In this document: positions 9,249-20,451 of the stretch, one piece after another | Layout of the letters: each line of letters opens with the position of its first letter | Position numbering within the stretch: position 1 is the first letter of the stretch | Assembly: GCA_039545355.1 (NCBI GenBank) | Contig: BCJJ01000019.1 | Location: 370,076-434,075 of the forward strand | Origin: Trichosporon coremiiforme | Lineage: Eukaryota; Basidiomycota; Tremellomycetes; Trichosporonales; Trichosporonaceae | Direction of reading: 5' to 3' | DNA: 64,000 nt | Translations under genes and position numbers: made by a program | Notes under the pieces: generated by a model | The model's database searches: none | Seen by the model: only the letters and a program-made list of their open reading frames with translations | Told to the model about the DNA's origin: nothing

Positions 9249-12200
9249 TTAGAGCTTCGACTTGAGCTCCCCCTGGGGGATGAGGGTGACGGCGGCGTTC
9301 GAGATGGCGGGGGCCTTGCGCTCCTTGACCGAGGTGCGGAAGATGACCTTGTCGCCCTCCTTCCACATCTCCGTGACGAGGGTCTCGCCGGGGATGACGA
9401 TGCCGGCGAAGCGGACCTTGATGTCCTTGTAGGGACCGAAGGTCTGGTAGACGTGGCGGCCGGCGAAGCCCATGGAGCAGAGACCGTGGAGGATGGGCTT
9501 GGGGAAGCCGCCGATGGCCGAGAACTGCGGGTCGATGTGGAGCGGGTTGTAGTCGCCCGAGAGACGGTAGAGGGCAGCCTGGTCCTCCGAGGTCTTCTCC
9601 TCGATAACGGCGTCGGCGCCGCGCTTGGGAGGCTCGTTGGTGGCGGTAGCGGCACCACGGTCCTTGCCGGCACGAGGGCCGTTGAAGCCGCCCGAGCCGC
9701 GGATGAAGGTGGTGGACGAGGTGTCGAAGACGACCTCGCCGTTTGCCTTGTTCACACCCTGGATGGCAGTGGTGACGGAAGCGGCCTTGCCCTTGTCGAG
9801 AACCTCGACGAGACGAGGGCGGAGCTCGAGCGTGGCATCAACGGGGATGGGAGCCTTGAGCTCGAGGTACTGCTCGCCGTGGAGGAGCTTGGCGGGGTTG
9901 AAGTTGGGGACGATCGCGTTGAGATCGACGCCGTTGTCAGCCATGAACTGCGACAGGACGGGGAACGTGGGGTACGACTCGAAGTTGTCGGCACCCTCGT
10001 AGGTGTGGTCGAGGTCGGTCGCCTTGGCGCCAATGCCGAGGTTGTAGAGCATGACGTCGCGCTCAGAGTAGGTCCAGTCGGAGGGGGCGGGGGCGTTCTG
10101 CTTGGCCTCCTTGACGGCGTCCGAGTCCTTGGGGTCGATGTCGACGGCGGGGGCGTCGCTGCCCGACGAGCCGGCACCCGACTTGTTCTCGAAGTTCTCC
10201 ATGATGGCCATGAAAGACTCCTGGGTCGAAGTGGGGTTCGTGGCGCGGTCGTCGAACTTGGTGAGCTCAGACCAGTGCGAGGCAATCTCCTCGGGGGAGG
10301 CGGGCTTGTCGTTGGGGAGAGCGATACCGCCCGAACGCTGCCAGCGGAGCTGGGCGGCGTAACCACCAAAGGTCTCGTAGAAGGTGCCGGTCTGGTCGCA
10401 GCGGTCCGAGACGAGATAGGCGACGATGGGGGCGATGAAGTCGGGCTTGAAGGTCTCGAGCATCTCCTTGGTCCAGACAGTAGCGGTCATGGCGGTGCCA
10501 GCGCGGGGGGCGATGGTGTTGACGAAGATGTTGTGCTTCTGGCCCTCGATGGCGAGAGCGCGCATGAAGCCGATGAGACCAGACTTGGCGGTGGCGTAGT
10601 TGCACTGGCCGTGGCAGCCGTAGACACCGTTGGGCGAAGCGGTCGTCATGATACGGCCGTACTTCTGCTTGTAGAAGATGGGCCAGGCAGCCTTGCACAC
10701 CTTGAAGGTGCCGGTAAGGTGGACGTCAATGACGGCGTCCCACATGTCGTCGGTCATGTTGACAAAGGCCTTGTCGCGGAGGATACCGGCGTTGCAGATG
10801 ACACCGTGAAGACCGCCGAAGTTGTCAAGGGCAGTCTTGACGATGGCCTCACCGTCAGTAGCCGAGCAGACGGCAGCAGCAGCCTTGCCACCGGCGGCCT
10901 TGATCTCGTCGACGACAGCCTGGGCAGCCTTCTCGGAAACGTCGTTGATGACGACGTTGGCGCCGCCGCGGGCGAGCTCGATGGCGTACGAGCGGCCAAG
11001 ACCGTTACCAGCACCGGTAATGATAATGGTCTGGTCCTTGAACGAGACAGTGGGGCCCTGCTCGTTGGGCTGGAGAGTGGGCTGAGCCTCGAGGACACGG
11101 ATCATGTCCTGGGGAACAGCGTCGATGGGGTAATCGGGGTGTGAGAAGTCCACCACCTTGTCCCACTTGCAGGCGACGGCCGAAGGGGTGAAAGACTTGT
11201 CAGTCTTCCAGATGTAACCCTGCGAGCGCTCCCAGCGGACCTCGGAGAAGAAGCCTCCGCCGAGCTCAAAGATGCGGCCACCAACGTCGGGTCCGTTCTT
11301 GGCGGTGAGGACACCGACAAGGGGGGCAATGTGCTCAGCGGTGAGCGACTTGAGGACGTCAGGGGGCATGACAGTCTCTGTCATGGCCGAAGCCGCGAGG
11401 GGAACGATGGTGTTGGCCTTGATGTTGTACTTGGGGCCCTCACGGGTAAGCGACATCGAGAAGGCGATGAGCGCAGCCTTGGCGGCACTGTCGTTAGCTC
11501 TGGCTCTCCGCCGCTCCATCGAAAAACCATCCAACAATCCAGCACGCCGCCACACCGCCCCAGCACCACACCACCCATCCAACCACCCTTCCGACCGATT
11601 CTCCAGCCGTCCACCCTTCCAACAACGCTTTTCTCATGCATTTCTTCACGAGAACACGAAAAAAGGGCACTCACCTGTAATTCACTTGCCCCCTGTTACC
11701 ATAAACTCCAGCAGGCGAAGCAGTGTTGATGACACGACCGAACTTCTGCTTGCGGAAGAGGGGCCAGCAGGCCTTGGTCATGGAGTAGGCGCCCTTGAGG
11801 TGGACGGCGATGATGGCGTCCCACTCGGCGTCGCTCATCTTGGCGAACGACTTGTCGCGGAGGATACCGGCGTTGTTGATGAGGACGTGGACGGTGCCGA
11901 AGGCCTTGACGGCCTGGTCGACAATTTGCTGGCCGTCGGTGACTGAGCCGATGGCAATGGCGGCTTGTCCACCGTCTGCAACTGTCAGAGCCGCTCACTC
12001 CCAAGCACGCATCTGCGAGTTACTCACTGGCAATGATCTCGTCGGCGACGGCCTGGGCAGCCTTCTCAGAGACATCGTTGACCACGACCTTGGAGCCGCG
12101 CGAGCCGAAGAGGTGGCAGTAACTGAGTTGAAACGGTGCAGGTACGGGTTCCCACGGGGACGCATGTCAGCACCGTCACGCTTCCGCCGCGCTCCGTCCG

Positions 12201-12304
12201 ATCTGAGTGATCGTGCGGGTCCAGAATACTCACGCCTTGCCGATACCGCCGCCGGCACCGGTGATGAGGACGACGAGGTCCTTGAAGTCGAGCTGGGGAG
12301 CCAT
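9249..12304 (-). CDS. FOX2: Peroxisomal multifunctional beta-oxidation enzyme (3R-hydroxyacyl-CoA dehydrogenase / enoyl-CoA hydratase 2)
   Basis: This enzyme performs the hydration and second oxidation steps of peroxisomal fatty-acid beta-oxidation through (3R)-hydroxyacyl-CoA. Exons 12304-12234, 12122-12028, 11975-11675 and 11487-9249 join in phase to 901 residues, the usual fungal MFE-2 length. Two SDR domains lie in tandem. The first has LITGAGGGIGKAY and the active-site pair NTASPAG and YSAAK; the second has IITGAGNGLGRSYA, TTASPNG and YATAK. The MaoC-type hydratase 2 domain fills the last 290 residues, with its Asp/His motif in YNPLHIDPQ around residue 803. The C-terminus is SKL, a perfect peroxisomal targeting signal. 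The ATG at 11582 lies inside an intron and is not the start. Long antisense frames over the gene reflect strong codon bias and suggest high expression. Confidence 0.96.
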
Positions 12305-13163
12305 AGCTGTGGGAGGTGGAGAGGGGGTGGGGGAACTGGGAAAGAGGGGTTCTAAGGTTGTTTTAAGACTAGAAATTCAGTGGGTATGGGAGTTGGACGT
12401 CTAAGCCTCGATGCTGATCGTGTGGGAGGCGACTTGGTTACAGTTGATGTTGGATGAGAGGGAGAAAGCGATGGATAAAAAGAGGCAGGACGCTCGGTGA
12501 GGGTAGCCGGTGCAGTAGATGTATGGTCACGGGCCGAGTGGTGGTGGCAGCAGACTGTGCGACGACGGGCTTGATCCGGTAGGGGGGTAGCCGGATACCC
12601 GGCGTGCGGTGGCTGCTTTATCTCAATGACGTGGATGCGCCGGGCCCGGCGCGCGTGGGTCCACGCCTCTGGCACGCAATAGGTCCACTCACCTCCCATT
12701 ACAACGCCCATTACATCCCCGCCCAGCTTCACTATCGGCTCGGGGGTATATCGGGCCCCGGTCACCACATGCTGATGCAGCCATGCAACCACAACCACCA
12801 CCCGCATCTGGCGGCCCCGGGGACAATTACATGCGTGCCTCCACCCAAAGCCCACCCCTCCCCACTCTCCAGCGGGCGTCTCCAGGTGCGGCCTCCCATC
12901 TCCACGTCCATCGACCCATGCCCAGGCGATGTTGCCGAACTCTGCATCTCTGCCCATCGGCCGGGTCGGCCACCACTATTCGGTCATCTAATGCATACAC
13001 ACGGCCCAATCCTGGCCCGCACACACACCCGCGCAGCGTGCACCGGTTACGCAGCGTCTACCCGGCACACGGCACGCAACGGTCACTCTGGTAGCGATCG
13101 ATCGAACAATCTACAAGCCAGTCCGACTTGAAAGTCGCCCAGCGACTGCATGCGACTGCCTGC
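12305..13163. other. FOX2 promoter and PLP2 3' flank
   Basis: Both neighbours are on the minus strand, so the left part is the FOX2 promoter. It is very GC-rich and contains a perfect 16-bp palindrome at 12637-12652. I see no gene. Confidence 0.5.
12637..12652. promoter_or_regulatory. 16-bp perfect palindrome upstream of FOX2
   Basis: GCGCCGGG is followed directly by its reverse complement CCCGGCGC, about 335 bp upstream of the FOX2 start codon. A symmetrical CGG-containing site could bind a dimeric zinc-cluster factor, but no binding protein can be named. In GC-rich DNA it could also be chance. Confidence 0.3.
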
Positions 13164-14373
13164 TTACATGTCAAAGTCGCTGTCATCGCTGTCCTCCTGC
13201 TTCCGCCCCGTGCCGGGTCCCCGACCGCCTGCACGGATACCCCCGGAGCGCGCGTTCACAGTGCCGACGTCCCCACCGTCAGAGTCCAGGTCCGAGTCGT
13301 CGTCGCTATTGTTGCTCCGGCGCAGGGCAGGCGACGGCTTCTCGATCGCTCCGTAGTGCAGGAGGAGGTTCTCGACATCTGAGAGTCAGCTGACGTTCGG
13401 GAAATACCTAGCTGGTCGTCACCAAGCGGCTCGTCAATGTCCATGGCCGTGACAGCGGGACAGCACCTCGAGCTTAGTACTGTCTGCTACTTGCATTGAC
13501 AGCTCGGTGGCACACCCCGAACTCTCACAACACCTGCCATCGTGCCCACTTACCCTTCGCTGTCGTCTTCATGCCCTTCAGGCCCATGCCGGCAACGACG
13601 TTTCCGACCATGTCGCCGTTGCGGTACACGAGAAGCGTGGGGACGTTGCGGTCGGGGTAGTTGGGGATACACATCTGCGCCTGGATCGCGAGGAACTTAG
13701 TCTCCGGATGCGCGGCAGCGACCTGCTGCAGGAGCGGGCGCAGGTGCTGGGACAGCGGCACGCTGATGTCAGCCGTAGTCCAGAAACCAACTGCAGACGT
13801 CTTCTGATCGTCTGCCAAAATTTGAGCTGAGCTCACATTGAATCAGCTCCAATCGCTTCACTCACGAGTCCTTGTAGAGGAAGACAACAACACCGGTGCC
13901 CTTCAATCTCCTAGCCTGGACCATCTTCGGCCGCTCGTCCTCGTCGTCGCTGTCCTTGTTCTCCGGCTCAGAATCGGGCTCGACCTTTCCGTCGGCATTC
14001 AGCTTGCTCGCCTCCGTGACCTCGCGGACAAAGTCGTCTCGTCCGAGGGGCTCGAGCGTTCCGAAACGTCCCCGTTTCTCCTCGCGCTGCATCTCCGCAA
14101 GTCGGCGACGGCGGTAGTCCTCGAACATCCGCTCATCGTCCGAGTCAAGGTTGTCACCCTCGAGTAGCGTGCCGAGCTGCTCCGCGTCTGCCGTTGACGC
14201 GATGGCTCGAACGGCATCGGCTTGCGAGATGTGCGGCACGTCGGGAGACGGAGAGCGCGATGGCGGCTTCGGCGGCAGGATGCCGTGCGCGCGGAGCGCA
14301 TCGTTGCTGAACCATCAGCTTTTGCAAGTCCCAAAGCTTACAATTCAGTGTCGGCGTTCGGGTCGTTGATCAT
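13164..14373 (-). CDS. PLP2: Phosducin-like protein (PLP2/PDCL3 type)
   Basis: Phosducin-like proteins of this group are thioredoxin-fold co-chaperones of the CCT chaperonin in actin and tubulin folding. Five exons fit in phase: 14373-14342, 14306-13866, 13831-13554, 13479-13408 and 13378-13164, for 345 residues. The start reads MINDPNADTEFNDALRAHGI. The N-terminal helical region contains DSDDERMFEDYRRRRLAEMQ. The thioredoxin domain carries GTGVVVFLYKD and the family mark CIPNYPDRNVPTLLVYRNGD. The end is LLLHYGAIEKPSP plus an acidic tail closing DSDDSDFDM. Two boundaries are less secure: the acceptor at 13832 is GTGAG|C, and the intron 13553-13480 was placed by frame only. The gene is somewhat longer than yeast Plp2. 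Confidence 0.85.
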
Positions 14374-14825
14374 CCTGCTTGGCCGTAGAGTGTCATTGCG
14401 TGCTCTCGCGCCCTGGTCCGTTCATAAGCTCGTGAGAGGTGACGTGCAAGCAGTACGGTGTGCGGTGGAGGGAAATATTTGGCTCCGTGCCGGAGCCCCA
14501 CATGACGACAGTCTAGAATGCACCATAACCTTGCGGAATGAGTGTTCGCCGCCGGCCGAGCCAGAGACCCTCGGCGACGAACGGTTCACGGCGTGTGCGC
14601 GGCACGCGGGGCGATCACCTGACATTGCGCACAGCTCGTCAGATCTCGCCACATCGAGTCGAACGAACCCCACGAAACACGATAACAACAACTGCACGGT
14701 GACAGTTGCCCGCGACACGTCACATTGCATGCCGAACACGTTTGCGGCGCTGCAGTTTATAACATCTCAACCCGCGGCTTCAACTCCGCACTTCTACCCC
14801 GTACCCCGACGCAAAGACAATAATA
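14374..14825. other. Divergent promoter between PLP2 and the SET gene
   Basis: A 452-bp region separates the two start codons. No repeat or gene stands out; an ACAATAATA-like stretch immediately precedes the SET start. Confidence 0.5.
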
Positions 14826-16487
14826 ATGGTAGACGCCCAGCGATCCCTGGCCGTTGTAGACTCCAACGCCAAGGCGCTGCTCGACTGGCTCTCGACCTTC
14901 AAGGGCTTCTACAACAAGCTCGAGCTGCAGGACGCCGACGCGGCCGGTCGCGGTCTGTTCGCGTATGGCAAGGCTCTCAACGTAAGCCAGCTTCAGCTTC
15001 ACAGTGAGACAGTAGGCTGACCTCAGCCCGGCGAGCCTGTGCTGCGCATTCCAGCAGCGAGCTTGTTGAACCCGTTGACGCTGGCCAAGTCTCCGCTGAA
15101 CTCTATCCCGCTTGAGCTGTTCCCGGCGCTGGCGTCCTCGGACTCACCCCCGCGCTCGCCGAGCACCGCCGTCCCGAGACTCACGACGACACAACTACTT
15201 GCCCTTCACCTCGCACTGACACACGACGCGCGCGGCAGGCACCGCTCCGAGTGGCAGATCTTCCTGGACAGCATTGAAACCGACTTCACCCCATGGCACC
15301 CCCTCACGTGGTCACTGTCGAAAGACGAGTTCTGGAAGACGCTTGAGAGCAGGCTCTCACGCAGTGTGCGCGTGAAGATTGACGCTGTCCGACGGCGATA
15401 CGAGGCTGACCTCGCCGTGCTGAAGCGAGTCCTCGTGAGTGCTCATACTGCCCACATGCCATCCCTAAGAATACGCTAACAGGGTTCAGACAACGGTGGA
15501 GCCGTTCAAGTCGCAAGACGTCATCGACGCCATCCCCGAGAACGCCCTGCTTTGGGCGTGGCTGAATGGTGAATACAAACGTGATGGCCACTCTAACGCC
15601 CAGTGAACACGCGTACGGTTGCGATGCCGCTTGGGCTCTCGGAGCCGGCAGACGCCAAGTGGCCCGTGAACAACCACTCGTTCATCCCGCTGCTCGATAT
15701 GATTAATCACTCGTCGCTGCAGGAGTTCAATTGTCCTAAACCGGAGCCGATCCCGAGCGCCACGCTGAACGGCAAGCTGTACTACCGGGGTGGCAAACCG
15801 CCGGTCGGCAAGTTGCAGCCTGGCAAGGTCGATCTCATGCTCTTTGCGCCGCTGCGCGGTTTGAACGAGAATGAGGAAGTAAAGTTCCTTTACGGCCCCC
15901 ACTCGAACGCGATGCTCTTCGCCGAGTACGGTTTCACGGAAACCCACGACGACAGCCAGGACGGCGCCGGCGTGTTCTGGCCGAACGGAGACGTTGACGT
16001 GAACCCCTGGGTCGAGGCGATGTGGGAGAGCCAGCTCGGTGGGACTGAGGAAGGAGAGCGCAAGCGCGCCTTCCTCGAGGACCAGGGGATGTGGGGCCAC
16101 AACCGCCTGGCTGCGAACGGCGGCGAGCCCGCGCCTAGCACCGGCTTGATGCTCACGCTCCTCGTCATGGTCACGCCCGCCGAGGAGTTCCCAACCATTG
16201 TCGCTACGAGCCGCCATGGCGGCCTCAAGAGCCGCGCCTTCACGCGCCCTCTGAAACAGGCCGCCTACCGTCAACTCTCGGGCCTGTGCCAGGACGTGCT
16301 CCTCGAGGCGCGTGAGTGCGGTAAGAAGGTCGACAAGCTCGCGAAGACGACCAGGGCCGACGACGAGGACAGGTACAGCAAGGAGATCGCGGTGCGTTCA
16401 GTTCGCGGCCTGATCCGCGAGCAGGAGAGCATCAGCAGGACGATCCTCGACGTCGTCGAGAGCGGTGCGGGTATCCCGGGCTTCTGA
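14826..16487 (+). CDS. SET-domain protein lysine methyltransferase (RKM/SETD-type)
   Basis: Proteins of this non-histone SET group methylate lysines, often on ribosomal or elongation proteins; the target here is unknown. Exons 14826-14981, 15027-15434, 15490-15568 and 15604-16487 join to 508 residues. The split SET domain begins with GRGLFAYGKALNPGEPVLRI and closes with LLDMINHSS (the NHS cofactor motif) and NAMLFAEYGF, the C-terminal SET tyrosine region. The order, with a long helical insert between (LLALHLALTHDARGRHRSEW), is that of the Rubisco-LSMT/SETD3/SETD6/RKM class. A helical region resembling the Rubisco-LSMT substrate-binding domain follows from about residue 350. No histone-type pre-SET cysteines are present. 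Confidence 0.88.
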
Positions 16488-17581
16488 GAGGCGCCGGGGA
16501 GAAGAGAAGTGTCAGAAGGAGAAAGAAGAGTTTTCCGAGAATTGCTCGGTGTATTCCTAGTCTTAAGAGAGAATCTGTTTGAAACCATCGAACCAATAAT
16601 AGCTGTAGATACCATAACCAAACCCATCATCACTCACCGGCATCAAACATCCCCACTCCATAAACCCAACTCAATCAAATCGAAGCAGATCAAACCAAGA
16701 AACGAAGAAGACACGATAACACGAAACACTCAAAGTGGAAGCGAAGTTAGAAACATCTGTGGTATATAGCAGTAGAACTCGTAGAAGTGTTTATGTGACT
16801 GGTCCATCTTGACTTGGCTGTCTGAGCGTCTGGCCGTGGTGCCATGGTACGAGTGGAGGCGGAGGAAGACTAGACGGCCAGGTGGAGGTTGCCGAAACGA
16901 AGTGTGGATGACAGGGACAGGGCTTGGCTGTGCGGGCGCCTGAGCGTGAATCGCGTGAAAGCCGTGAGTCACCGATTGGGGCGGGGCTAATCGTGTTCCA
17001 ATCGTACACCGTCTCACCCAATCGTGGCACATTGCTGGCCCGTCACTGGGCCGACTGGGCCGCGTAAGGTTGCCAGGCTTTGCCAGGCTGCAGAGCGCAA
17101 GGCGGTGGATTCCGTGGAGCCCGTGCGTGATACGTGAGCTCAAGAGGCGCGCGGCGCGCGGGGCGTGGATCGTGTCGCGGCCGCAGCTCAGCGGTCTACT
17201 TGCACGGCTGTCCGAAAAGCCGGTGAGGTCCGAAGACCGGTTAGAAGTAAGGCCGAGTTGGCTCCGGATGAAGGAACGTAGTAACACAGAGTGGAGGGCT
17301 CCGCTCCGCTGACTTGCTGCCCATACGCCCACCGTAGTGAAGCTGAGATTGGAGCTGCTTGCTTTTTGTCGTGCCGTGCCGTGCCGTGCCATCAAGAGAA
17401 CTAAGGTGCCTGTGCAAAGCCTCAGCCCACTCACCTCGACGCACCGACATTGCTTCTCTTTCTTGTCGTCACAACACCCTTCCCTTTCTTCTTCCCTTCT
17501 TCTTGTCCTTGTCGCTGTCAGCTCCAGCTCAGCTTAGCACCTTTACACCACTACCCCGACACTCTTTAACCTTCAGCAACA
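16488..17581. other. Intergenic: SET gene 3' flank and promoter of the peroxisomal carrier
   Basis: The left third is AT-rich and probably 3' UTR. The right part has a CT-rich leader (17450-17560) and a (GTGCC)4 repeat at 17371-17390. A 234-codon minus-strand frame lacks any domain and is rejected. Confidence 0.5.
17371..17390. repeat. (GTGCC)4 microsatellite
   Basis: Four perfect tandem GTGCC units lie about 190 bp upstream of the carrier start codon, in the promoter or leader. Confidence 0.8.
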
Positions 17582-19139
17582 ATGGGAGACTCTGCGATCC
17601 ACGCGCTCGCCGGCGGTGTCGGCGGCGGCATCTCCATGGCCCTCACTTACCCCCTCGTCAACCTCTCGACGCGCGCCGCCGTCGCGACCAAGAAGTCCGA
17701 CATGACCCTCGTCCAGGCCATCAAGAAGACGATCCACGACGAGGGCCTCTCGGGCCTCTATGCCGGTCTTGGCTCTTCGCTCGTCGGCATTGTCTTCTCC
17801 AACAGTGTTTACTACGTGAGTGAACGCGCTAAGGTGCTGGTGCGCCTGCACGGCAGCGACGTCGAACGGCTCTGCGCTGGCCAAGTTGCGCGTTAAGGTG
17901 TGCGATTTGCGCTCTGTGTTGTGATGTGGTGTGGTGCCCTGGTTTGAGTGAAATCCAAGGCCCTGCCAACACGCACCGCAAACATTAGTTGGTTCAGGAA
18001 CGTGGGCTGACCCTCAGGCGTTCTATGAGGAGACGCGCTCCAACATTCTCCGCCGCCGCCCCGCCGGCAGCACGAGCTCCGCGCTGACGACGGGCGAGGG
18101 TATCGTCGCTGGTCTCATTGCCGGTGAGTATTGGTTCGGCGCCAGGCCCATGTCTCGCTTTCTGGCGTTGCTGTCTGGCTGGCGCCTCTGCTATTTCCTT
18201 GTCGCTGTGATAAGCTGACCGGCAGGTACCGTTACGACGCTTGTGACGAACCCGGTCTGGACGGTGCAGGCGTACCAGTCGACGCGGGGTGTCACGAACG
18301 AGTCGGGCAAGAAGGAGAAGCCGACGGCGTCTAGCGCGCTCAAGGCTATCCTGAAGCAGGACGGCATCAAGGGCCTGTGGCGCGGTATCGGCCCGGCGCT
18401 GATCCTCGTCATCAACCCGGTGATCCAGGTAAGTGCGAGCACAACGAGCACATCGAATACGTCGGCGAGCGACTTCGCTGCTTTTCGAGCTTTCCTGCGT
18501 CCTTACGATGAGCGCATCGGTGAACGCAGTGATCGCGTCTGAGTGCCTTTTCCGACCCCACATGGGACCACTACGGCAATTGCAGGCTTGAGAAGCCGAG
18601 ACGCGCTAGGACGAGTCCGAGCTTTGCTCCAGATTGTGCTCGTCGGCAGAGACCGCTGAGCCTGTGCGTAGGAGACATCAGCTGACAATAGTACACCACC
18701 TTCGAGCGCCTTGTCAGCGCCGTCCTTACGTGGCGCGCCAAGCGCTCCGGCACCGCGAGCGTCGCCGGCCGCGGATCCCTCACCGACTGGGACTTCTTCA
18801 TCCTCGGCGCGCTCTCCAAGCTCGTCGCCACGGGAGTAACCTACCCTTACGTGAGTTGTGCTCCGAACTCTTCTGTTTGTGGCTCAAGCTAACAAACAGC
18901 TTGTCGTCAAGTCGCGCCTCCAGGCCGCCACGCACAAATACAAGTCGTCGATCACCGCCGTCATCCAGATTCTCAAGACCGAGGGCATCTCGGGCCTGTA
19001 CGCCGGTATCGGCCCCAAGCTCCTCCAGTCGGCGCTCACTGCCGCGTTCATGTTCGTCGCGCAGCGCCGCATCTTCGAGCTCGTTAAGAGCCTCGTCGTC
19101 GCTGCTCAGCAGAAGAAGGCTGGCGCCCTCCGCGCTTAA
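17582..19139 (+). CDS. ANT1: Peroxisomal adenine nucleotide carrier (PMP47/ANT1/PMP34 type)
   Basis: This mitochondrial-carrier-family protein of the peroxisome membrane exchanges ATP for AMP, feeding fatty-acid activation inside the organelle. Exons 17582-17815, 18018-18123, 18226-18428, 18692-18850 and 18900-19139 join to 313 residues, the usual carrier length. The protein opens with SAIHALAGGVGGGISMALTY. The three carrier repeats start with the diverged signatures YPLVNLSTR, NPVWTVQAY and YPYLVVKSR, which mark the PMP47 branch rather than mitochondrial ADP/ATP carriers. Paired GLYAGLG, GLWRGIG and GLYAGIG loops follow each repeat. FOX2 and PEX11 lie upstream within 15 kb. Substrate specificity is inferred from the family. 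Confidence 0.92.
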
Positions 19140-19320
19140 GCGTGAAGGCGAACCTGTCTCTAATACAACGAACGGGGTAGTCTGTATCTAGAAAGCTATG
19201 CAAACCACAATAGTTCTTGGCAGCGTACCCGTACCGGAAACAATGCGTGCATGAATTTTTGGTGGCTAACATTTGGGTACAATTGCGTGCAATCGCGACT
19301 TGATATCTACTCATACAACT

Positions 19321-20451
19321 CTAGACACCCTGGTAATCCTCCTTCTTCTGCTCGTTCGTCTGCCTGACGCGGATCGCCTCCTCGCACCAGCGCCAGAACT
19401 CGCCCTTGTCCTTGCCGAGGACCTCAAAGATATCCCTAATGTTTTCAACGCGCGTGCGGAGGATCATCTCCTTGACCTCGGTGTCCTGGTGCATGCCGGG
19501 GTGCACCTCGTCCTCCTCTGGCTCGTTCTCGGTGGACACGAATCCCCACGCGGGACGCGAGTTGACCCCGCGACAGACGCGGAGCCACGCCAGCACGGCG
19601 CACTCGTCGTCGGCGGGTGATGAACCGCGGAACTGCGCCCAGGCTTTCAGGAGCTGGCACTTGAGCTTGGCGACGAGCTTCTCCTCGAGCAGGCTGGGCT
19701 GGGGGGACGTCGACAGGGCGGCAGTCTGGGATGTCATGCTGTCGACATCGGGCGAGGCGGCTGTCGGAGGAGAGATGGGGGCGGGGGCTGAGCATGGGGC
19801 GGGGGAGTGCGCACGCGGCGACGGGGCGGGATAGTCAGGCTGCGGCGGGCCGGCACCGTATTGCGCCCAGTATGCGTCCTCGTCATCCTGCTCCTGGATG
19901 CCGGTGCTGTCGCTCTCCGGACTGCTCCAGCCGGCCCAGTAGTCTTTCGCCTCGTCGTGCTCCCCCTTCACCTCGGGCTGGACGGGCACCTCCTCTACGT
20001 CGGAGTACCACCCGTCGTCGTCGCCGCCAATCGAAAACTTGGACCCGCGGTACACCCACCCCCGGTCCTCGTCTTGCTCGAAGCCGATCTCGACCGTCTT
20101 CCGCTCCTCGGCGGCGGAGAGGTAGTCGGCCGGCTGGACTAGCGTGCGCGCCATCATGGCGCCGTCGTAGGTGTACTGTGTTGCTGAGGGCGGGGAGAGT
20201 TCGCACGCGCCGAGGGCCTCGGACAGTGCGTTCGGGGACGGAGAGGTGAAGGGGGAGAGCTGGGCGTCAATGTCGTCGGGGGCGGGGGGGAGGAAGGCGA
20301 GGCGCTCCAGAAAGTCGCGGGAGAGGAGCTCGGGCGGCAGCGGGGGAGTGGGCGGGATGAGGTGCGATAGGATGCGGTCGCGGATGTCGAGCGGCAGTGG
20401 TGTCCTCTGCACTGTCGAGGTCGATTCAGAATTGGGATCAAGGGCAGACAT
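19321..20451 (-). CDS. Unknown protein with acidic Trp/Tyr-rich middle and helical C-terminus
   Basis: I do not recognise this 376-residue intronless gene. Residues 1-100 are Pro/Leu-rich (LPLDIRDRILSHLIPPTPPL). The middle is acidic with repeated aromatic clusters: DDDGWYSDVEEVP, KDYWAGWSSPES and EDAYWAQYG, which look like short linear binding motifs. A Pro/Ser-rich linker follows. The last 120 residues look folded and helical, from LLEEKLVAKLKCQLLKAWAQ to GEFWRWCEEAIRVRQ. The normal codon use and conserved-looking C-terminus support a real gene. No targeting signal or membrane segment is visible. The 3' end lies 181 bp from the carrier's stop codon (convergent). Confidence 0.72.
   Translation of the reverse strand: MSALDPNSESTSTVQRTPLPLDIRDRILSHLIPPTPPLPPELLSRDFLERLAFLPPAPDDIDAQLSPFTSPSPNALSEALGACELSPPSATQYTYDGAMMARTLVQPADYLSAAEERKTVEIGFEQDEDRGWVYRGSKFSIGGDDDGWYSDVEEVPVQPEVKGEHDEAKDYWAGWSSPESDSTGIQEQDDEDAYWAQYGAGPPQPDYPAPSPRAHSPAPCSAPAPISPPTAASPDVDSMTSQTAALSTSPQPSLLEEKLVAKLKCQLLKAWAQFRGSSPADDECAVLAWLRVCRGVNSRPAWGFVSTENEPEEDEVHPGMHQDTEVKEMILRTRVENIRDIFEVLGKDKGEFWRWCEEAIRVRQTNEQKKEDYQGV

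Noticed and set aside
9078..11144. A 688-codon plus-strand frame opposite FOX2
   Set aside because: It is antisense to a clear enzyme gene, is made of Gly/Leu/Val/Asp repeats and has no domain. It arises from strong codon bias of the sense strand.
11487..11582. ATG at 11582 as the FOX2 start
   Set aside because: It lies in an intron. Three upstream exons restore the first SDR domain with its nucleotide-binding glycines and catalytic Ser.
16730..17434. A 234-codon minus-strand frame between the SET gene and the carrier
   Set aside because: No domain, no splice pattern, and it covers the carrier's promoter.
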